64,000 nucleotides of DNA, taken from positions 62,001-126,000 of the forward strand of contig CALEMF010000076.1 in the NCBI GenBank assembly GCA_937911505.1, written 5' to 3'. Of the stretch, positions 16,875 through 25,723 are shown piece after piece (position 1 is the first letter of the stretch; each line of letters starts with the position of its first letter). Source of the DNA: an uncultured Cytophagales bacterium (GTDB taxonomy: Bacteria > Bacteroidota > Bacteroidia > Cytophagales > Thermonemataceae). Both the position numbers and the translations under genes were made by a program. The notes beneath the pieces were generated by a model that was given only the letters and a program-made list of their open reading frames with translations, made no database searches and was not told the DNA's origin.

Positions 16875-17084
16875 ATGCAGTTTGTAGTAAAAGTTAAAAA
16901 CATTAAAACTGGGAAAACCACTAGCCTGACACGCTTTAAGACTTACGCAGAAGCGTATGAGTTCTATCTTTTTCTTAATAGAACGATATTCTTTGAACCC
17001 TGTTGTGTGCGCTTAATGACCAGCGAATATAGGATAATCAGCACTTTTGATAGTGTCTCTCCTGACGAGTTGAATAATTTCTAA
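16875..17084 (+). CDS. Small protein of unknown function
   Basis: A 69-residue frame with ATG 76 bases after the TsaC-type gene. The product mixes strands and one helix: a basic start (MQFVVKVKNIKTGKTTSLTRF), an aromatic helix (TYAEAYEFYLFLNRTIFF) and an acidic end (DSVSPDELNNF). Composition looks coding and no better frame covers the region. Family not recognised; a stand-alone small protein is plausible. Confidence 0.5.
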   Translation: MQFVVKVKNIKTGKTTSLTRFKTYAEAYEFYLFLNRTIFFEPCCVRLMTSEYRIISTFDSVSPDELNNF

Positions 17085-17168
17085 TTCAAGACAACATTCG
17101 TACAAGCGGTCTTTCGACTAACCTTATCGCCTTCACAGCACGCTCTACTACATTACTGGGCTGGTACT

Positions 17169-17192
17169 AAAAAAGAGACTTTTGCAAGTCCC
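17169..17192 (-). terminator. Terminator of the rpmI-rplT operon
   Basis: On the minus strand GGGACTT (17192-17186) pairs with AAGTCTC (17181-17175) with one G-U pair around GCAA, followed by six T (17174-17169). It lies about 36 bases beyond the rplT stop. Confidence 0.75.
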
Positions 17193-17227
17193 CACTAATG
17201 TATTCACCTAAGTAAAAATGTTTTTGC

Positions 17228-17584
17228 TTATTTGGCCGTCTCTTTTACCTTGTCAACGATGGCTTTAAAAGCTTCAGGATGATTCATGGCTAAGTCTGCT
17301 AGTACCTTTCTGTTCATCCCTAAGCCTGCTTTATGGTACATCCCCATAAACTTAGAGTAAGAAAGATCGTGCTCACGAACACCTGCATTGATCCTAGCGA
17401 TCCATAGCGCTCTGAAATCTCTCTTTTTCTTTTTTCTATCACGGTAGGCATACTGCCATCCTTTTTCGACAGCGTTTTTAGCAACTGTCCATACGTTTTT
17501 TCTTCTGCCAAAATAACCTTTGGCAAACTTCATCATTTTTTTTCTTCTTGCTCTTGAAGCAACCGCATTAACCGAACGTGGCAT
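17228..17584 (-). CDS. rplT: 50S ribosomal protein L20
   Basis: A 118-residue basic ribosomal protein with the conserved start [17 protein letters not shown] and blocks [25 protein letters not shown] and [14 protein letters not shown]. It binds 23S rRNA early in large-subunit assembly. Transcribed from the rpmI promoter, 92 bases after rpmI. An overlapping 68-residue frame at 17320-17526 is a shadow. Confidence 0.98.
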   Translation of the reverse strand: MPRSVNAVASRARRKKMMKFAKGYFGRRKNVWTVAKNAVEKGWQYAYRDRKKKKRDFRALWIARINAGVREHDLSYSKFMGMYHKAGLGMNRKVLADLAMNHPEAFKAIVDKVKETAK

Positions 17585-17676
17585 ATTTACTTGAATTGTT
17601 TTTGACCTTTGGCGATGCGTTTAGCGCATACTTATTACCAAACATCGGGTGGAACGAATAAACCAATTATAAATTT

Positions 17677-17871
17677 TTAAATATTCAGAAGTGCTTTGAT
17701 GCGTTTTTCGTCAGATTTATGCACCAAAGTAGCTTGTGTCAACTGACGCTTACGTTTAATTGACTTTTTAGTAAGGATATGGCTCTTAAAAGCGTGTTTA
17801 CGCTTAATCTTGCCTGTTCCCGTTACCTTAAAACGCTTACGAGCGCCAGAATTAGTTTTAATCTTAGGCAT
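17677..17871 (-). CDS. rpmI: 50S ribosomal protein L35
   Basis: A 64-residue very basic protein with [20 protein letters not shown] and [15 protein letters not shown], diagnostic for L35. It is the first gene of its transcript: a good promoter lies just upstream, and infC, which normally precedes rpmI, is absent. Confidence 0.98.
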   Translation of the reverse strand: MPKIKTNSGARKRFKVTGTGKIKRKHAFKSHILTKKSIKRKRQLTQATLVHKSDEKRIKALLNI

Positions 17872-17908
17872 GAGGGCAATTTTAAAATGCTATAATTAAA
17901 CAAGGTTG

Positions 17909-17940
17909 CAAATGTAGCGATTATGCGTCAATAATACAAG
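17909..17940 (-). promoter_or_regulatory. Bacteroidota-type promoter for rpmI-rplT
   Basis: Read on the minus strand: CTTG (17940-17937), a 20-base spacer, then TACATTTG (17916-17909), a perfect TAnnTTTG -7 element. This predicts transcription start near 17902 and a short leader of about 30 bases before the rpmI ATG at 17871. Confidence 0.7.
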
Positions 17941-18055
17941 TAATCTCTCTCAACCGTTCACTAATATCTCCTATACCTCTATCTATACTACCAAATACTT
18001 TCAATTCTCTTTTCTTCCTTTTTTATTTGTGTTCTTATCTATTAAATAAAATTAT

Positions 18056-19036
18056 ATGTTTTTTATAACAGGCTGTAATGGCTTAGTAGGTAGTTACATC
18101 GCTCGGAAGCTACTCATCGAAGGAGAAAAGGTTACAGCGCTTAAACGGGCCGAAAGTGACTTAACCCTTGTAGCCGACATAGCCGATCAAATTACTTGGG
18201 TTGAAGGGGATGTACTAGACATAACACGGCTGCAGCAAATAATAGAGGAAGGCAGCACCGTCATTCACGCGGCAGCTATGGTTTCTTTTGACCCCAAGGC
18301 CAAGAAGCAACTTTTTAAAGTAAACGTAGAAGGTACTGCCAATATGGTCAATGTGTGCTTACAAAAAAAAGTAGCTCACTTTTTACAGGTTAGCTCAGTA
18401 GCCTCTTTGGGCAGAAGCAAAGAGAAAATCCATATGGATGAGACCTCTAAGTGGGAGAACTCCAGCCTTAATACGCTTTATGCGCAGTCTAAATACTTGG
18501 CAGAGATGGAAGTATGGCGCAGTATAGCAGAAGGGCTACCAGCAGTCATCATCAATCCTTCGGTCGTGTTAGGCGTAGGCGACTGGCACAAAAGCAGTGC
18601 ACAACTATTTAAATATGTATACGATAAAAAGCCTTTCTATGCCACAGGGAGCGTTAACTACGTAGATGTACGCGATGTGGCGGACATTGCTTTTCAATTA
18701 CTGGCAAAGAAAACCATCGGGGAGCGTTTTGTGGTAAGCGCTAATAGTACCAACTATCAAACGCTCTTTACAGCAATAGCACAGCGATTTGAGGTAAAGC
18801 CCCCAACTATAAAAGTAACGCCCTTGCTAGCTGCCTTGGCTTGGCGGGTATCGAAGCTACAGCATTGGCTCACAGGCAAGCCGCCTTTTATTACCAAAGA
18901 AACCGCACAGCTATCACAACTTACCTATCATTATGAAAATGAGAAGGTGAAGCAGCACCTCGATTTTACTTTCAGAACCTTAGAAGAAACGTTGAATTGG
19001 GCTTGCCCAGCCCTGATGAAGAAATATACCACTTAA
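18056..19036 (+). CDS. Extended short-chain dehydrogenase (NAD-dependent epimerase family)
   Basis: A 326-residue protein of the extended SDR superfamily. The nucleotide-binding motif GCNGLVGSYIARKL is at residues 5-18 and the active-site YAQSK supplies Tyr and Lys around residue 142. The middle resembles 3-beta-HSD/dihydroflavonol-reductase-like members (VSSVASLG, INPSVVLGVGDWH, DVRDVADIAFQL). Reaction not assignable: a sugar-nucleotide, isoprenoid or steroid-like substrate are all possible. The gene is divergent from the ribosomal operon. Confidence 0.85.
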   Translation: MFFITGCNGLVGSYIARKLLIEGEKVTALKRAESDLTLVADIADQITWVEGDVLDITRLQQIIEEGSTVIHAAAMVSFDPKAKKQLFKVNVEGTANMVNVCLQKKVAHFLQVSSVASLGRSKEKIHMDETSKWENSSLNTLYAQSKYLAEMEVWRSIAEGLPAVIINPSVVLGVGDWHKSSAQLFKYVYDKKPFYATGSVNYVDVRDVADIAFQLLAKKTIGERFVVSANSTNYQTLFTAIAQRFEVKPPTIKVTPLLAALAWRVSKLQHWLTGKPPFITKETAQLSQLTYHYENEKVKQHLDFTFRTLEETLNWACPALMKKYTT

Positions 19037-19118
19037 ACCTTTTTAAACTTTTTTTTAGCAAAAATTATTTAGTATAATTGTATAGGTGCAAAAGTTTTTA
19101 AACTTGAGTTGATATTAT

Positions 19119-20138
19119 ATGTCGAATGATTTTAAAGATCATGAAGAAGCAGCTTTCGTAAGAAAATATGAAGAAATGCTTCGTAATCATACGCGTTACT
19201 TCTTCGATGTAGAGGCCTATGAACTGATCGTAGAACATTATATCAGTTCAGGTAAACTAGAAGAAGCTTACAAAGCGGTGAGTTTGGCCATAGAGCAGTA
19301 CCCCTACTCTACTGAACTTCTCACTGGAAAGGCAAGATTACTGCTAGATTTAGGGAAACCGAACAAGTCGCTGGATGTATTAGAAAAAATTAGCCATTTA
19401 CAACCCAACGATTTAGACTCTTCTTTGCTAAGGAGTACAGCGTATTCGCTAACAGGCCGTTTTGAAGAAGCGATTGAACTATTACTTCATATGCTTCAGT
19501 GGCAGGTAGCACAAGATGAAATCTATTATCACTTGGGAATTACTTACCAAGGAAAGGGCGATTTTGAAGAAGCTATCACTTACTACAAAAAGGCGATTGG
19601 GCTTAATATGCAAAATGAAGCGGCCATCTTAGAACTCTCTTATTGTTTGGAGTATCTGAACCGTTTAGAGGAGTTGATTCCCTTTTACGAGCAATTTATT
19701 GATCAAGACCCGTATGCGCATCAAGCTTGGTTTAATCTAGGAGAAATCCACATGCGGATGGATCGCTACGAAGAAGCCATTCAGGCTTTTGAGTACGCAA
19801 CACTGATAAAACCAGACTTCGAACGAGCCTTTTTTTATTTAGGCTGCGCCTATCTGAACCTAGAGAAGTACCAAGATGCACAAGCTTGTTTTCTCAGCGC
19901 TGTAGATTTATATGAGGGAAACGACCCTGACTTACTCTGCCACTTAGCGGCCACTTACGAGAAGCTAGAGCAGTACGAAATTGCTATCAAGTATTATCAA
20001 AGAGCCATTAGAGCCAACAGTACTTGGGATGAGGGCTGGTATGGCGTAGGTATCTGTTTGGATGCCATTGACCGCTGGCTAGAGGCGCTTCATTTCCTAA
20101 GAAAAGCCAAGGAATTAGACGATAATAACGCCAATTAA
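19119..20138 (+). CDS. TPR protein, N-terminal part (split by in-frame TAA)
   Basis: A 339-residue run of tetratricopeptide repeats, about nine units of 34 residues, for example AWFNLGEIHMRMDRYEEAIQAFEYATLIKP. It has no signal peptide or membrane segment. The frame stops at TAA 20136-20138 inside a repeat: the residues before (KELDDNNAN) and after (WLDFANFEIKFG) fit one continuous TPR with exactly one residue missing, most likely Tyr in the order Asn-Ala-Asn-Tyr-Trp. Relatives in the phylum are about 465 residues, the combined length here. So this is either the N-terminal part of a disrupted gene or of one read through TAA. TPR arrays mediate protein contacts; specific partner unknown. Confidence 0.85.
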   Translation: MSNDFKDHEEAAFVRKYEEMLRNHTRYFFDVEAYELIVEHYISSGKLEEAYKAVSLAIEQYPYSTELLTGKARLLLDLGKPNKSLDVLEKISHLQPNDLDSSLLRSTAYSLTGRFEEAIELLLHMLQWQVAQDEIYYHLGITYQGKGDFEEAITYYKKAIGLNMQNEAAILELSYCLEYLNRLEELIPFYEQFIDQDPYAHQAWFNLGEIHMRMDRYEEAIQAFEYATLIKPDFERAFFYLGCAYLNLEKYQDAQACFLSAVDLYEGNDPDLLCHLAATYEKLEQYEIAIKYYQRAIRANSTWDEGWYGVGICLDAIDRWLEALHFLRKAKELDDNNAN

Positions 20139-20141
20139 TGG

Positions 20142-20519
20142 TTGGATTTTGCAAATTTTGAAATTAAGTTTGGGCTGGTGATTAGTAGTTTGGAAGCCTA
20201 TGAGCGAGCCGCCGAGCTAGCTCCTTACAACAAAGAAATCTGGTTCAACTGGTCGTACTTGTATTACGAACAGGGAAATTACGAACAAGCGGTAAACATT
20301 CTTGAAGGGATTATTGATGATATGCCCGATGAGGCTGACCTCCAGTACCGACTGGTTGCTTACTTAATAGAGGCCGGCCGCTACAAGGAGGCTTTTAATC
20401 ATTTAGAAAATGCCTTGTTACTCGATTATGACCAGCATACGCTTCTCTATGAGTTTTTTACCGAGCTAGAAACCCAAAAGGCACTCTATAAGATCATAGA
20501 ACAGTACAGACACGACTAG
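20142..20519 (+). CDS. TPR protein, C-terminal part of the split gene
   Basis: The same reading frame as the upstream TPR gene continues after its TAA for 127 codons (from TGG 20139) and contains at least two more TPR units (AYERAAELAPYNKEIWFNWSYLYYEQGNYEQAVNILEGII). The only start is TTG at 20142, with no ribosome-binding site and no leader, so independent translation is doubtful. Best read as the C-terminal quarter of one 466-residue protein. Confidence 0.7.
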   Translation: MDFANFEIKFGLVISSLEAYERAAELAPYNKEIWFNWSYLYYEQGNYEQAVNILEGIIDDMPDEADLQYRLVAYLIEAGRYKEAFNHLENALLLDYDQHTLLYEFFTELETQKALYKIIEQYRHD

Positions 20520-20531
20520 CAACTATCCGGC

Positions 20532-21626
20532 TTGAAGTATCTCATCGCTACTATTATTTGTATCATCGCTACGTTTACAGTTGCCTGTGCGCAAGCACCT
20601 TCTTTTTATAAGCCCCCTGTAAAACTAGACGATGGCTGGCAAGTAAGCCACTGGAAAGATCACCAGATAGATACTACTCGTTTTATCAAACTTCTAGAGC
20701 AACTTCAGAAGAATACGCATCAGATACATAGCTTCCTTCTCATTAAAGATGATCAGCTTATTGTAGAGGCGTATTATGACCAATATACGGTCAACTCGCT
20801 TCACGACCTGCGTTCTGTTACGAAAAGCATCACTACCCTGCTGATGGGAATTGCCATCGATAAAGGATTTATTGAAAGTATAGACGATCCCATTTTTAAA
20901 TACCTACCTGCCCTTCGACCACAAAAAGACTTTATACAGAAAAAGGAAATTACGATTAGGCATTTGCTCACTATGTCGACAGGTCTTGATTGTAACGACT
21001 GGGATAAGCAATCAAAAGGGCAAGAAGACAGGGCATACAAAAAGAAAGATTTACTACAGTATTTTATAGACCTACCTGTGGCACATCCACCCGGTACGAT
21101 AGCACAGTACTGTACTTTAGGTCAAATTTTGGCCAATGAAATTATTAGTCAAGCAGCGAATATGCCCATTGATGCCTTTGCTCAACAATACTTGTTCACG
21201 CCTTTGGGGATTACTGATGTTGAATGGCACCATACCACCAAGCGTTCAAATATTCCTCTCGCAGCTAAAAGGCTGTACCTAACGCCCAGAGCCATGGCCA
21301 AGATAGGGCAGCTTATGCTAGACAAAGGAAAGTGGAAAGGTCAAACCATTGTATCCGCCCAATGGCTTACCCTAGCTACTACGCCTCAGGTCAAAATCAC
21401 TGGTATTGATTATGGCTTTTACTGGTGGCAGATTCCTTTTCAAGTTAATGATAAAGAGGTTGTATCAGTGGTAGCAACGGGCAATGGCGGTCAGTATATT
21501 TTTACTTTTCCGTCTCTACGTTTGGTGGTTGTCTTTACTGGGGGGGCTTATAATAAACCTGAAGATAAAGTACCTTTTAGCATCATAAAAGAGGTGTGCC
21601 TACCAGCCTTTATGAACAAGGAGTAG
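20532..21626 (+). CDS. Secreted serine hydrolase, class C beta-lactamase fold
   Basis: A 364-residue exported protein starting at TTG (20532) with a signal peptide (about 1-21, ending TVACAQ). The SxxK motif is SVTK in DLRSVTKSITTLLMG (about residue 99) and the segment IAQYCTLGQILANEI occupies the place of the YxN motif. ATGNGGQYIF near the C terminus stands for the third motif. Members act as esterases, D-aminopeptidases or carboxypeptidases; true beta-lactamase action is not implied. It begins 12 bases after the TPR gene stop and is likely co-transcribed. Confidence 0.85.
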   Translation: MKYLIATIICIIATFTVACAQAPSFYKPPVKLDDGWQVSHWKDHQIDTTRFIKLLEQLQKNTHQIHSFLLIKDDQLIVEAYYDQYTVNSLHDLRSVTKSITTLLMGIAIDKGFIESIDDPIFKYLPALRPQKDFIQKKEITIRHLLTMSTGLDCNDWDKQSKGQEDRAYKKKDLLQYFIDLPVAHPPGTIAQYCTLGQILANEIISQAANMPIDAFAQQYLFTPLGITDVEWHHTTKRSNIPLAAKRLYLTPRAMAKIGQLMLDKGKWKGQTIVSAQWLTLATTPQVKITGIDYGFYWWQIPFQVNDKEVVSVVATGNGGQYIFTFPSLRLVVVFTGGAYNKPEDKVPFSIIKEVCLPAFMNKE

Positions 21627-21742
21627 GCGCTGCTGACTTCATAATCGCTGGTAGGCAGTCATTTATTGCATAATAGTTGTGGAATTATTCGGTACTTACT
21701 TTATGTTATCTCTTCACTCGAGATAATACTCCAGTATTATAT

Positions 21743-22189
21743 ATGCGTCTTTTTTTAAATATCTATTCCACTAAATACTTTCCATTGTTGCTGATTTTTA
21801 CGCAGATGGCCTGTAAAGGTACTGAGGCAACCTACAACAGAGAGCCCATCGTACCAGCTAATGCCGCGCGCATTGTTGGAAAAATAGTAAAAATAGAAGC
21901 GGCCAATCCAGATGCTCCCCAGCCTTGTCAATCTGCCCCCTGTATAGCACAAGTACGTATTGTAAAGCTGCTCAGTAAGGGAGATGTTTTTAGGGGAAAC
22001 TTTAAGGTTAGCGAAAAAGTAACCATTCGCTTTGCCTATACACTACTCCCTACCGCCGACCTGATCGATAGCCTAGAAAACCACTTGCAAGGATTACAAG
22101 AGGGAGATCGCTTTGAGGCAGAGGTAGTCTACACACTGGCAGAGAGTGCTACTACTTCTTACGTTATCCACGAGTATAGAAAACTGTGA
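21743..22189 (+). CDS. Lipoprotein of unknown function
   Basis: About 148 residues from ATG 21743; an earlier ATG (21677) would put 22 extra residues before the export signal, so the later one is preferred. The N terminus MRLFLNIYSTKYFPLLLIFTQMAC resembles a lipoprotein signal ending at Cys. The mature part is a single small beta-rich domain with two Cys (QPCQSAPC) that may form a disulfide. The sequence IVGKIVKIE.. and VRIVKLLSKGD is like proteins that hold an OB-type barrel. Family not recognised. Confidence 0.65.
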   Translation: MRLFLNIYSTKYFPLLLIFTQMACKGTEATYNREPIVPANAARIVGKIVKIEAANPDAPQPCQSAPCIAQVRIVKLLSKGDVFRGNFKVSEKVTIRFAYTLLPTADLIDSLENHLQGLQEGDRFEAEVVYTLAESATTSYVIHEYRKL

Positions 22190-22288
22190 CTCACTTATCT
22201 ATTGCTCTCTTAGGTTTATCAATCATTGCTGTAAGGTACTACCAAGATGTTTCTATAATGAAACACCTTGCTTTAAATTGACGCTAGT

Positions 22289-23629
22289 CTACAGTTTTTT
22301 CACATAGTCACTTAGTTGACCTGAGATGTAAATCCGTTGAAGAAAGGCTTTATTTAGCTGTTCCTTTCGCTGCTTTACCTGATTGTTAATTTTTTGAATT
22401 TCGACTTCCTGCACATTTAATTCAGCCGAAGCAAATTGTCCATTTTTTACACGTTCTTGATATAATTGAATATTTTCACTAATAAGTTTGAGGTTGTTAT
22501 CGAGTATTGCTATCTCCTGCTTCAACTGGTTTATCTCAATATTTAACTGAAGCAAATCTTTATTTTTTTGGAGTTTCAGTTCATCTTTCTGGGTATTCAC
22601 AATCGTTAGTTGTGTTCTCAATTGCTTCTCTGCATTGATTGACTTATCTGGTGAAAATAAGGATAATTCTAGCGCTAAGCCTACATAGCTATTACCAAAC
22701 CAAGTGTTATTAAGCCAAGGATTGAATACTTGACTGAATTGGTTAGCCCCTAAAAAACCTTGAAAGCCTACTCTAGGTAAATACTTCGTTCTTTCTGTTT
22801 TGATTTGTTGGTTGAGTAACTTCTCTTGCCTAAGCAGTTTTTGGTAATCAAAACTTGATTCCGTCTGAAAATTTACATTCGTATTACTTGCGTCAATAAT
22901 ACGTGCTGGTATCTCTTGGAAATTATCCTCTAACACCCTTTCTAAGGCAATATTGGTAAGGTAATGCATATATATTTTTTCAGTTATCCCTGCTGCCAGC
23001 ACTTTTTTATACTGGTTAATATTGTTATTGTGGTTTATAATGGCATTGTTTAGTTCCATTTTTAAGACTTTCCCTTCTTCAAATCCATCGTTTAAAATTG
23101 TATACGACCGATAACTACGAACTGTATCAGCCATTGCTTCTTCTAGTTGAAATTTAAAAATGATAATGCGGCTATAAGTGTCTGCAATTTCGTAGGTCAG
23201 CTTATCTTCCGCTATCTTTAAGTCGATGCTTGCTAAAGTCTCGTTGATGTTACTTTCTTTGATACTTTTTTGAGTGGTAAAATCAATGACGGGCTGATAG
23301 ACGGAAATACCTGCATTTTGTTGCCAAGGGGTTCCAAACTGAATACCTCTTGTTTCGTCGGTAGGGATTGGGTTGAATTGTCCTACTGGCACAACCTGCG
23401 TAGGTATAATGGTATTGTATCTATAATCATAAGCTATGGAAATTTGCGGTAGATATGCCGCCTTAACAGCTACGCTTTGAAGTTTTGTCAGTAATACATC
23501 ACTTTTGGCTCTATTGATGTTAGGTTGGTTAACTAAGCCTGTCTCAATGCATTCTTTCAAAGTGATTTGTGCCATTAAAGTTTGGCTAATCACTAGGTTG
23601 ATTATTATGAGTATTCTTTTCATATTCAA
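22289..23629 (-). CDS. TolC-like outer membrane efflux channel
   Basis: A 446-residue exported protein with a signal peptide (about 1-21) and the two repeated helical halves of the OEP/TolC family (about 25-230 and 250-440), including LKECIETGLVNQPNINRAKSD at the N terminus and a long Lys/Gln-rich coiled coil (about 355-430). It is the last gene of the six-gene efflux operon, 11 bases after the permease gene, and should form the outer-membrane exit duct for the adjacent ABC pump. Confidence 0.88.
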   Translation of the reverse strand: MNMKRILIIINLVISQTLMAQITLKECIETGLVNQPNINRAKSDVLLTKLQSVAVKAAYLPQISIAYDYRYNTIIPTQVVPVGQFNPIPTDETRGIQFGTPWQQNAGISVYQPVIDFTTQKSIKESNINETLASIDLKIAEDKLTYEIADTYSRIIIFKFQLEEAMADTVRSYRSYTILNDGFEEGKVLKMELNNAIINHNNNINQYKKVLAAGITEKIYMHYLTNIALERVLEDNFQEIPARIIDASNTNVNFQTESSFDYQKLLRQEKLLNQQIKTERTKYLPRVGFQGFLGANQFSQVFNPWLNNTWFGNSYVGLALELSLFSPDKSINAEKQLRTQLTIVNTQKDELKLQKNKDLLQLNIEINQLKQEIAILDNNLKLISENIQLYQERVKNGQFASAELNVQEVEIQKINNQVKQRKEQLNKAFLQRIYISGQLSDYVKKL

Positions 23630-23640
23630 TTTTTATGGTT

Positions 23641-24774
23641 TTAAAACACAGAAGCAGGTTCAACACTATTAATTTTTTTGATGGCGAAAAACGAACCACC
23701 TACCGAAATAAAAACGGTGATGAAAAAGAGACCTGCTACTTCTAGAAGTGAGTAATTGATTACCAGTCCTGAACGCTGAACGCCATTTTTGAAGCCCATC
23801 AAGACAAGAAATGCCAGAGAAAATCCTACTAAGGCAAAAATGACTGACTGTAATAAAATTAAGTTGCGTACATACCCATCAGTAGCGCCGATGGCTTTTA
23901 AGGTACCATAGTCTTTTATTCTATCAAGGGCGGAGGAGTACAGGGTTAAGCCAATAATGAAGAAACCACTTATAATGGCAAAAATCACCAGTGAGCCTAT
24001 GCTTGTGCCAATATTTGAGGAAAAGGTAAGGAAACGAATGGTTGTCTTCTTCAGTTCTTTTGCTTCCCACGCTCTTACACCAAATATTGTCGTGTTGATA
24101 CGCTTTACTACCTTGGTAAGGTCATATCCTGGTTTTACTTGAACAGCAATAGCGCTCACTTTATTGGGTGGAAAATTTCCATAATAACGGGCTTTACTCA
24201 GGGTAGTAAAGAAAAAGGAGCCTCCAAATCCTCTTGCATTTTTGGTTTGAAGTTGAATGAAGGCTTCTTTACCATTTATTTCAATCCTTTTACCAATTTC
24301 AACATCATTTTCAAAGGTTTTCTTGTCGAAAAACTCTGCCCCAATCGCTTTGTCAAGTAACAAGTTATGCAGCTTACCTTTGTTTATCTTATACGGATTG
24401 GGCCCTCCCACAAACATGGGTGCTTTACTCCCAATGATGGTGACGGTGGCTGTTTTTCCATTTTCAAACTTTACTATACTATTAGCAGCCACTACCGCAA
24501 AGGTATTTTCTACTCCCTCAATACTTCTTATTTCTTGTACCAGTCTTGCATCAAGCTGGGTCAGTTGATTAGCGTTTTGGGTGATGTTGTCTGTTACCCA
24601 AATCTGCCCAATATCTGCCCTTGAGTTGTCAATAATTCCACCCATTAAGCCTGTCAAAAAACCGAGAATGCCGATTTGTTGCCCAATGAGAAAAATACTT
24701 ATCAAAATACCTACAACTACGCCAATACTTTTGGCCCTATCGTATTTAATGAATTTAAAGGCGGTTTTTAGCAT
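23641..24774 (-). CDS. ABC transporter permease, DevC/FtsX type
   Basis: A 377-residue permease with one N-terminal helix (about 17-40), a periplasmic domain (about 45-255) and three C-terminal helices (about 262-372). KDYGTLKAIGATDGYVRNLILLQS is the FtsX-domain signature. DevC-like proteins pair with a LolD-like ATPase (gene at 26170) and an HlyD-type adaptor (gene at 24777). Its start overlaps closely with the adaptor gene (2 bases apart). Confidence 0.9.
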   Translation of the reverse strand: MLKTAFKFIKYDRAKSIGVVVGILISIFLIGQQIGILGFLTGLMGGIIDNSRADIGQIWVTDNITQNANQLTQLDARLVQEIRSIEGVENTFAVVAANSIVKFENGKTATVTIIGSKAPMFVGGPNPYKINKGKLHNLLLDKAIGAEFFDKKTFENDVEIGKRIEINGKEAFIQLQTKNARGFGGSFFFTTLSKARYYGNFPPNKVSAIAVQVKPGYDLTKVVKRINTTIFGVRAWEAKELKKTTIRFLTFSSNIGTSIGSLVIFAIISGFFIIGLTLYSSALDRIKDYGTLKAIGATDGYVRNLILLQSVIFALVGFSLAFLVLMGFKNGVQRSGLVINYSLLEVAGLFFITVFISVGGSFFAIKKINSVEPASVF

Positions 24775-24776
24775 CG

Positions 24777-25721
24777 TTATAACTTAATTTTACATTCAAC
24801 TTTAGCATTGATAATGAGGCCTTTCTCGCTGTCTAAAGCTATTTTTACCTCTCTTACCCGCCTGTCTTCTTGTTCGTCAGATTTTTCGGAGAACAAGGAT
24901 TTCTTTTTAAGGTAGGGCGCTACTAGGGTGATTTCTCCGCTGGCAATGACCTGGTCACTTCCTGTATTTACGATCTCTACTTTTTGTCCTTTTTTTACCC
25001 TTGCACTAAATAATTCATCCACTTCTGCCCGAACAATTAAGCTCCCTTTGGGTGCAAACGCTGCGTAGGTCGCATACTGATTGATCGCTTCTCCTTTGTT
25101 TACTAACATGTTAAGTATTAGCCCATCTGAAGGTGAAAGGAGTTGCCTTTCTTTTACTTCTGCTTGGGCAGTATTTAGTAAAGCTTTCAATTCATTTACC
25201 TTGCTGACAGCAGCTTGTATCTTTACTTTTGCTTTTTGGAGGGTTATTTCTAGTATGCTTACCTCGGTAAGCAGATCGTCATACACCTGCTGGGTTTCTG
25301 CCCCCTTCTCTAAGAGTCTTTTGGTTTTCGTGAGTAAGCTATTCTTATGCAGAAGGTTGATTTGCACCTCTCTCAGTTGTACTCTTTCAATGGCTATTTG
25401 CGATTGCTGGGATTGAATTTGCGTTTGAATTTCCTTCAATTTATTGCGCGCTATATCATCTTCTAAAAGTACTAGTATGTCGTTCTGTGACACTTGATCT
25501 CCTTCTTTTTTCATAACAGCCTTAACGACACCACCAGTAGGGGTAGATACCTCTATAATATCTCTTTCAGGCACTACCCGACCTGTGGCTATAATAACAT
25601 CTACCTTAACTTCTGAGGGAGCCTTTAAGGACGAAACCCTCTTATTTGCTTCTGCTTGGTCACTTTTTTGGCAGGTAGATAGTACAGCGATTACGACCAA
25701 GCTACATAGACTATTTCTCAT
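24777..25721 (-). CDS. HlyD/DevB-type periplasmic adaptor lipoprotein
   Basis: A 314-residue membrane-fusion protein. A lipoprotein signal ends at LSTC (Cys17). The lipoyl-like half motif GGVVKAVMKKEGDQVSQND (about 68-86) precedes a long coiled-coil hairpin (about 95-200) rich in Gln, Lys and Leu, then the second lipoyl half (LLSPSDGLILNMLVNKGEA) and a beta-barrel domain. It should bridge the ABC permease with the TolC-like channel. Lies between DUF2141 and permease genes. Confidence 0.9.
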   Translation of the reverse strand: MRNSLCSLVVIAVLSTCQKSDQAEANKRVSSLKAPSEVKVDVIIATGRVVPERDIIEVSTPTGGVVKAVMKKEGDQVSQNDILVLLEDDIARNKLKEIQTQIQSQQSQIAIERVQLREVQINLLHKNSLLTKTKRLLEKGAETQQVYDDLLTEVSILEITLQKAKVKIQAAVSKVNELKALLNTAQAEVKERQLLSPSDGLILNMLVNKGEAINQYATYAAFAPKGSLIVRAEVDELFSARVKKGQKVEIVNTGSDQVIASGEITLVAPYLKKKSLFSEKSDEQEDRRVREVKIALDSEKGLIINAKVECKIKL

Positions 25722-25723
25722 AA

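Noticed and set aside
17320..17526. 68-residue minus-strand frame within rplT
   Set aside because: Out-of-frame reading of the L20 gene on the same strand.
10445..20138. Reassigned genetic code with TAA read as Tyr
   Set aside because: TAA ends many intact genes of normal length in the window, for example rhodopsin and the M64 peptidase, so global reassignment is excluded.
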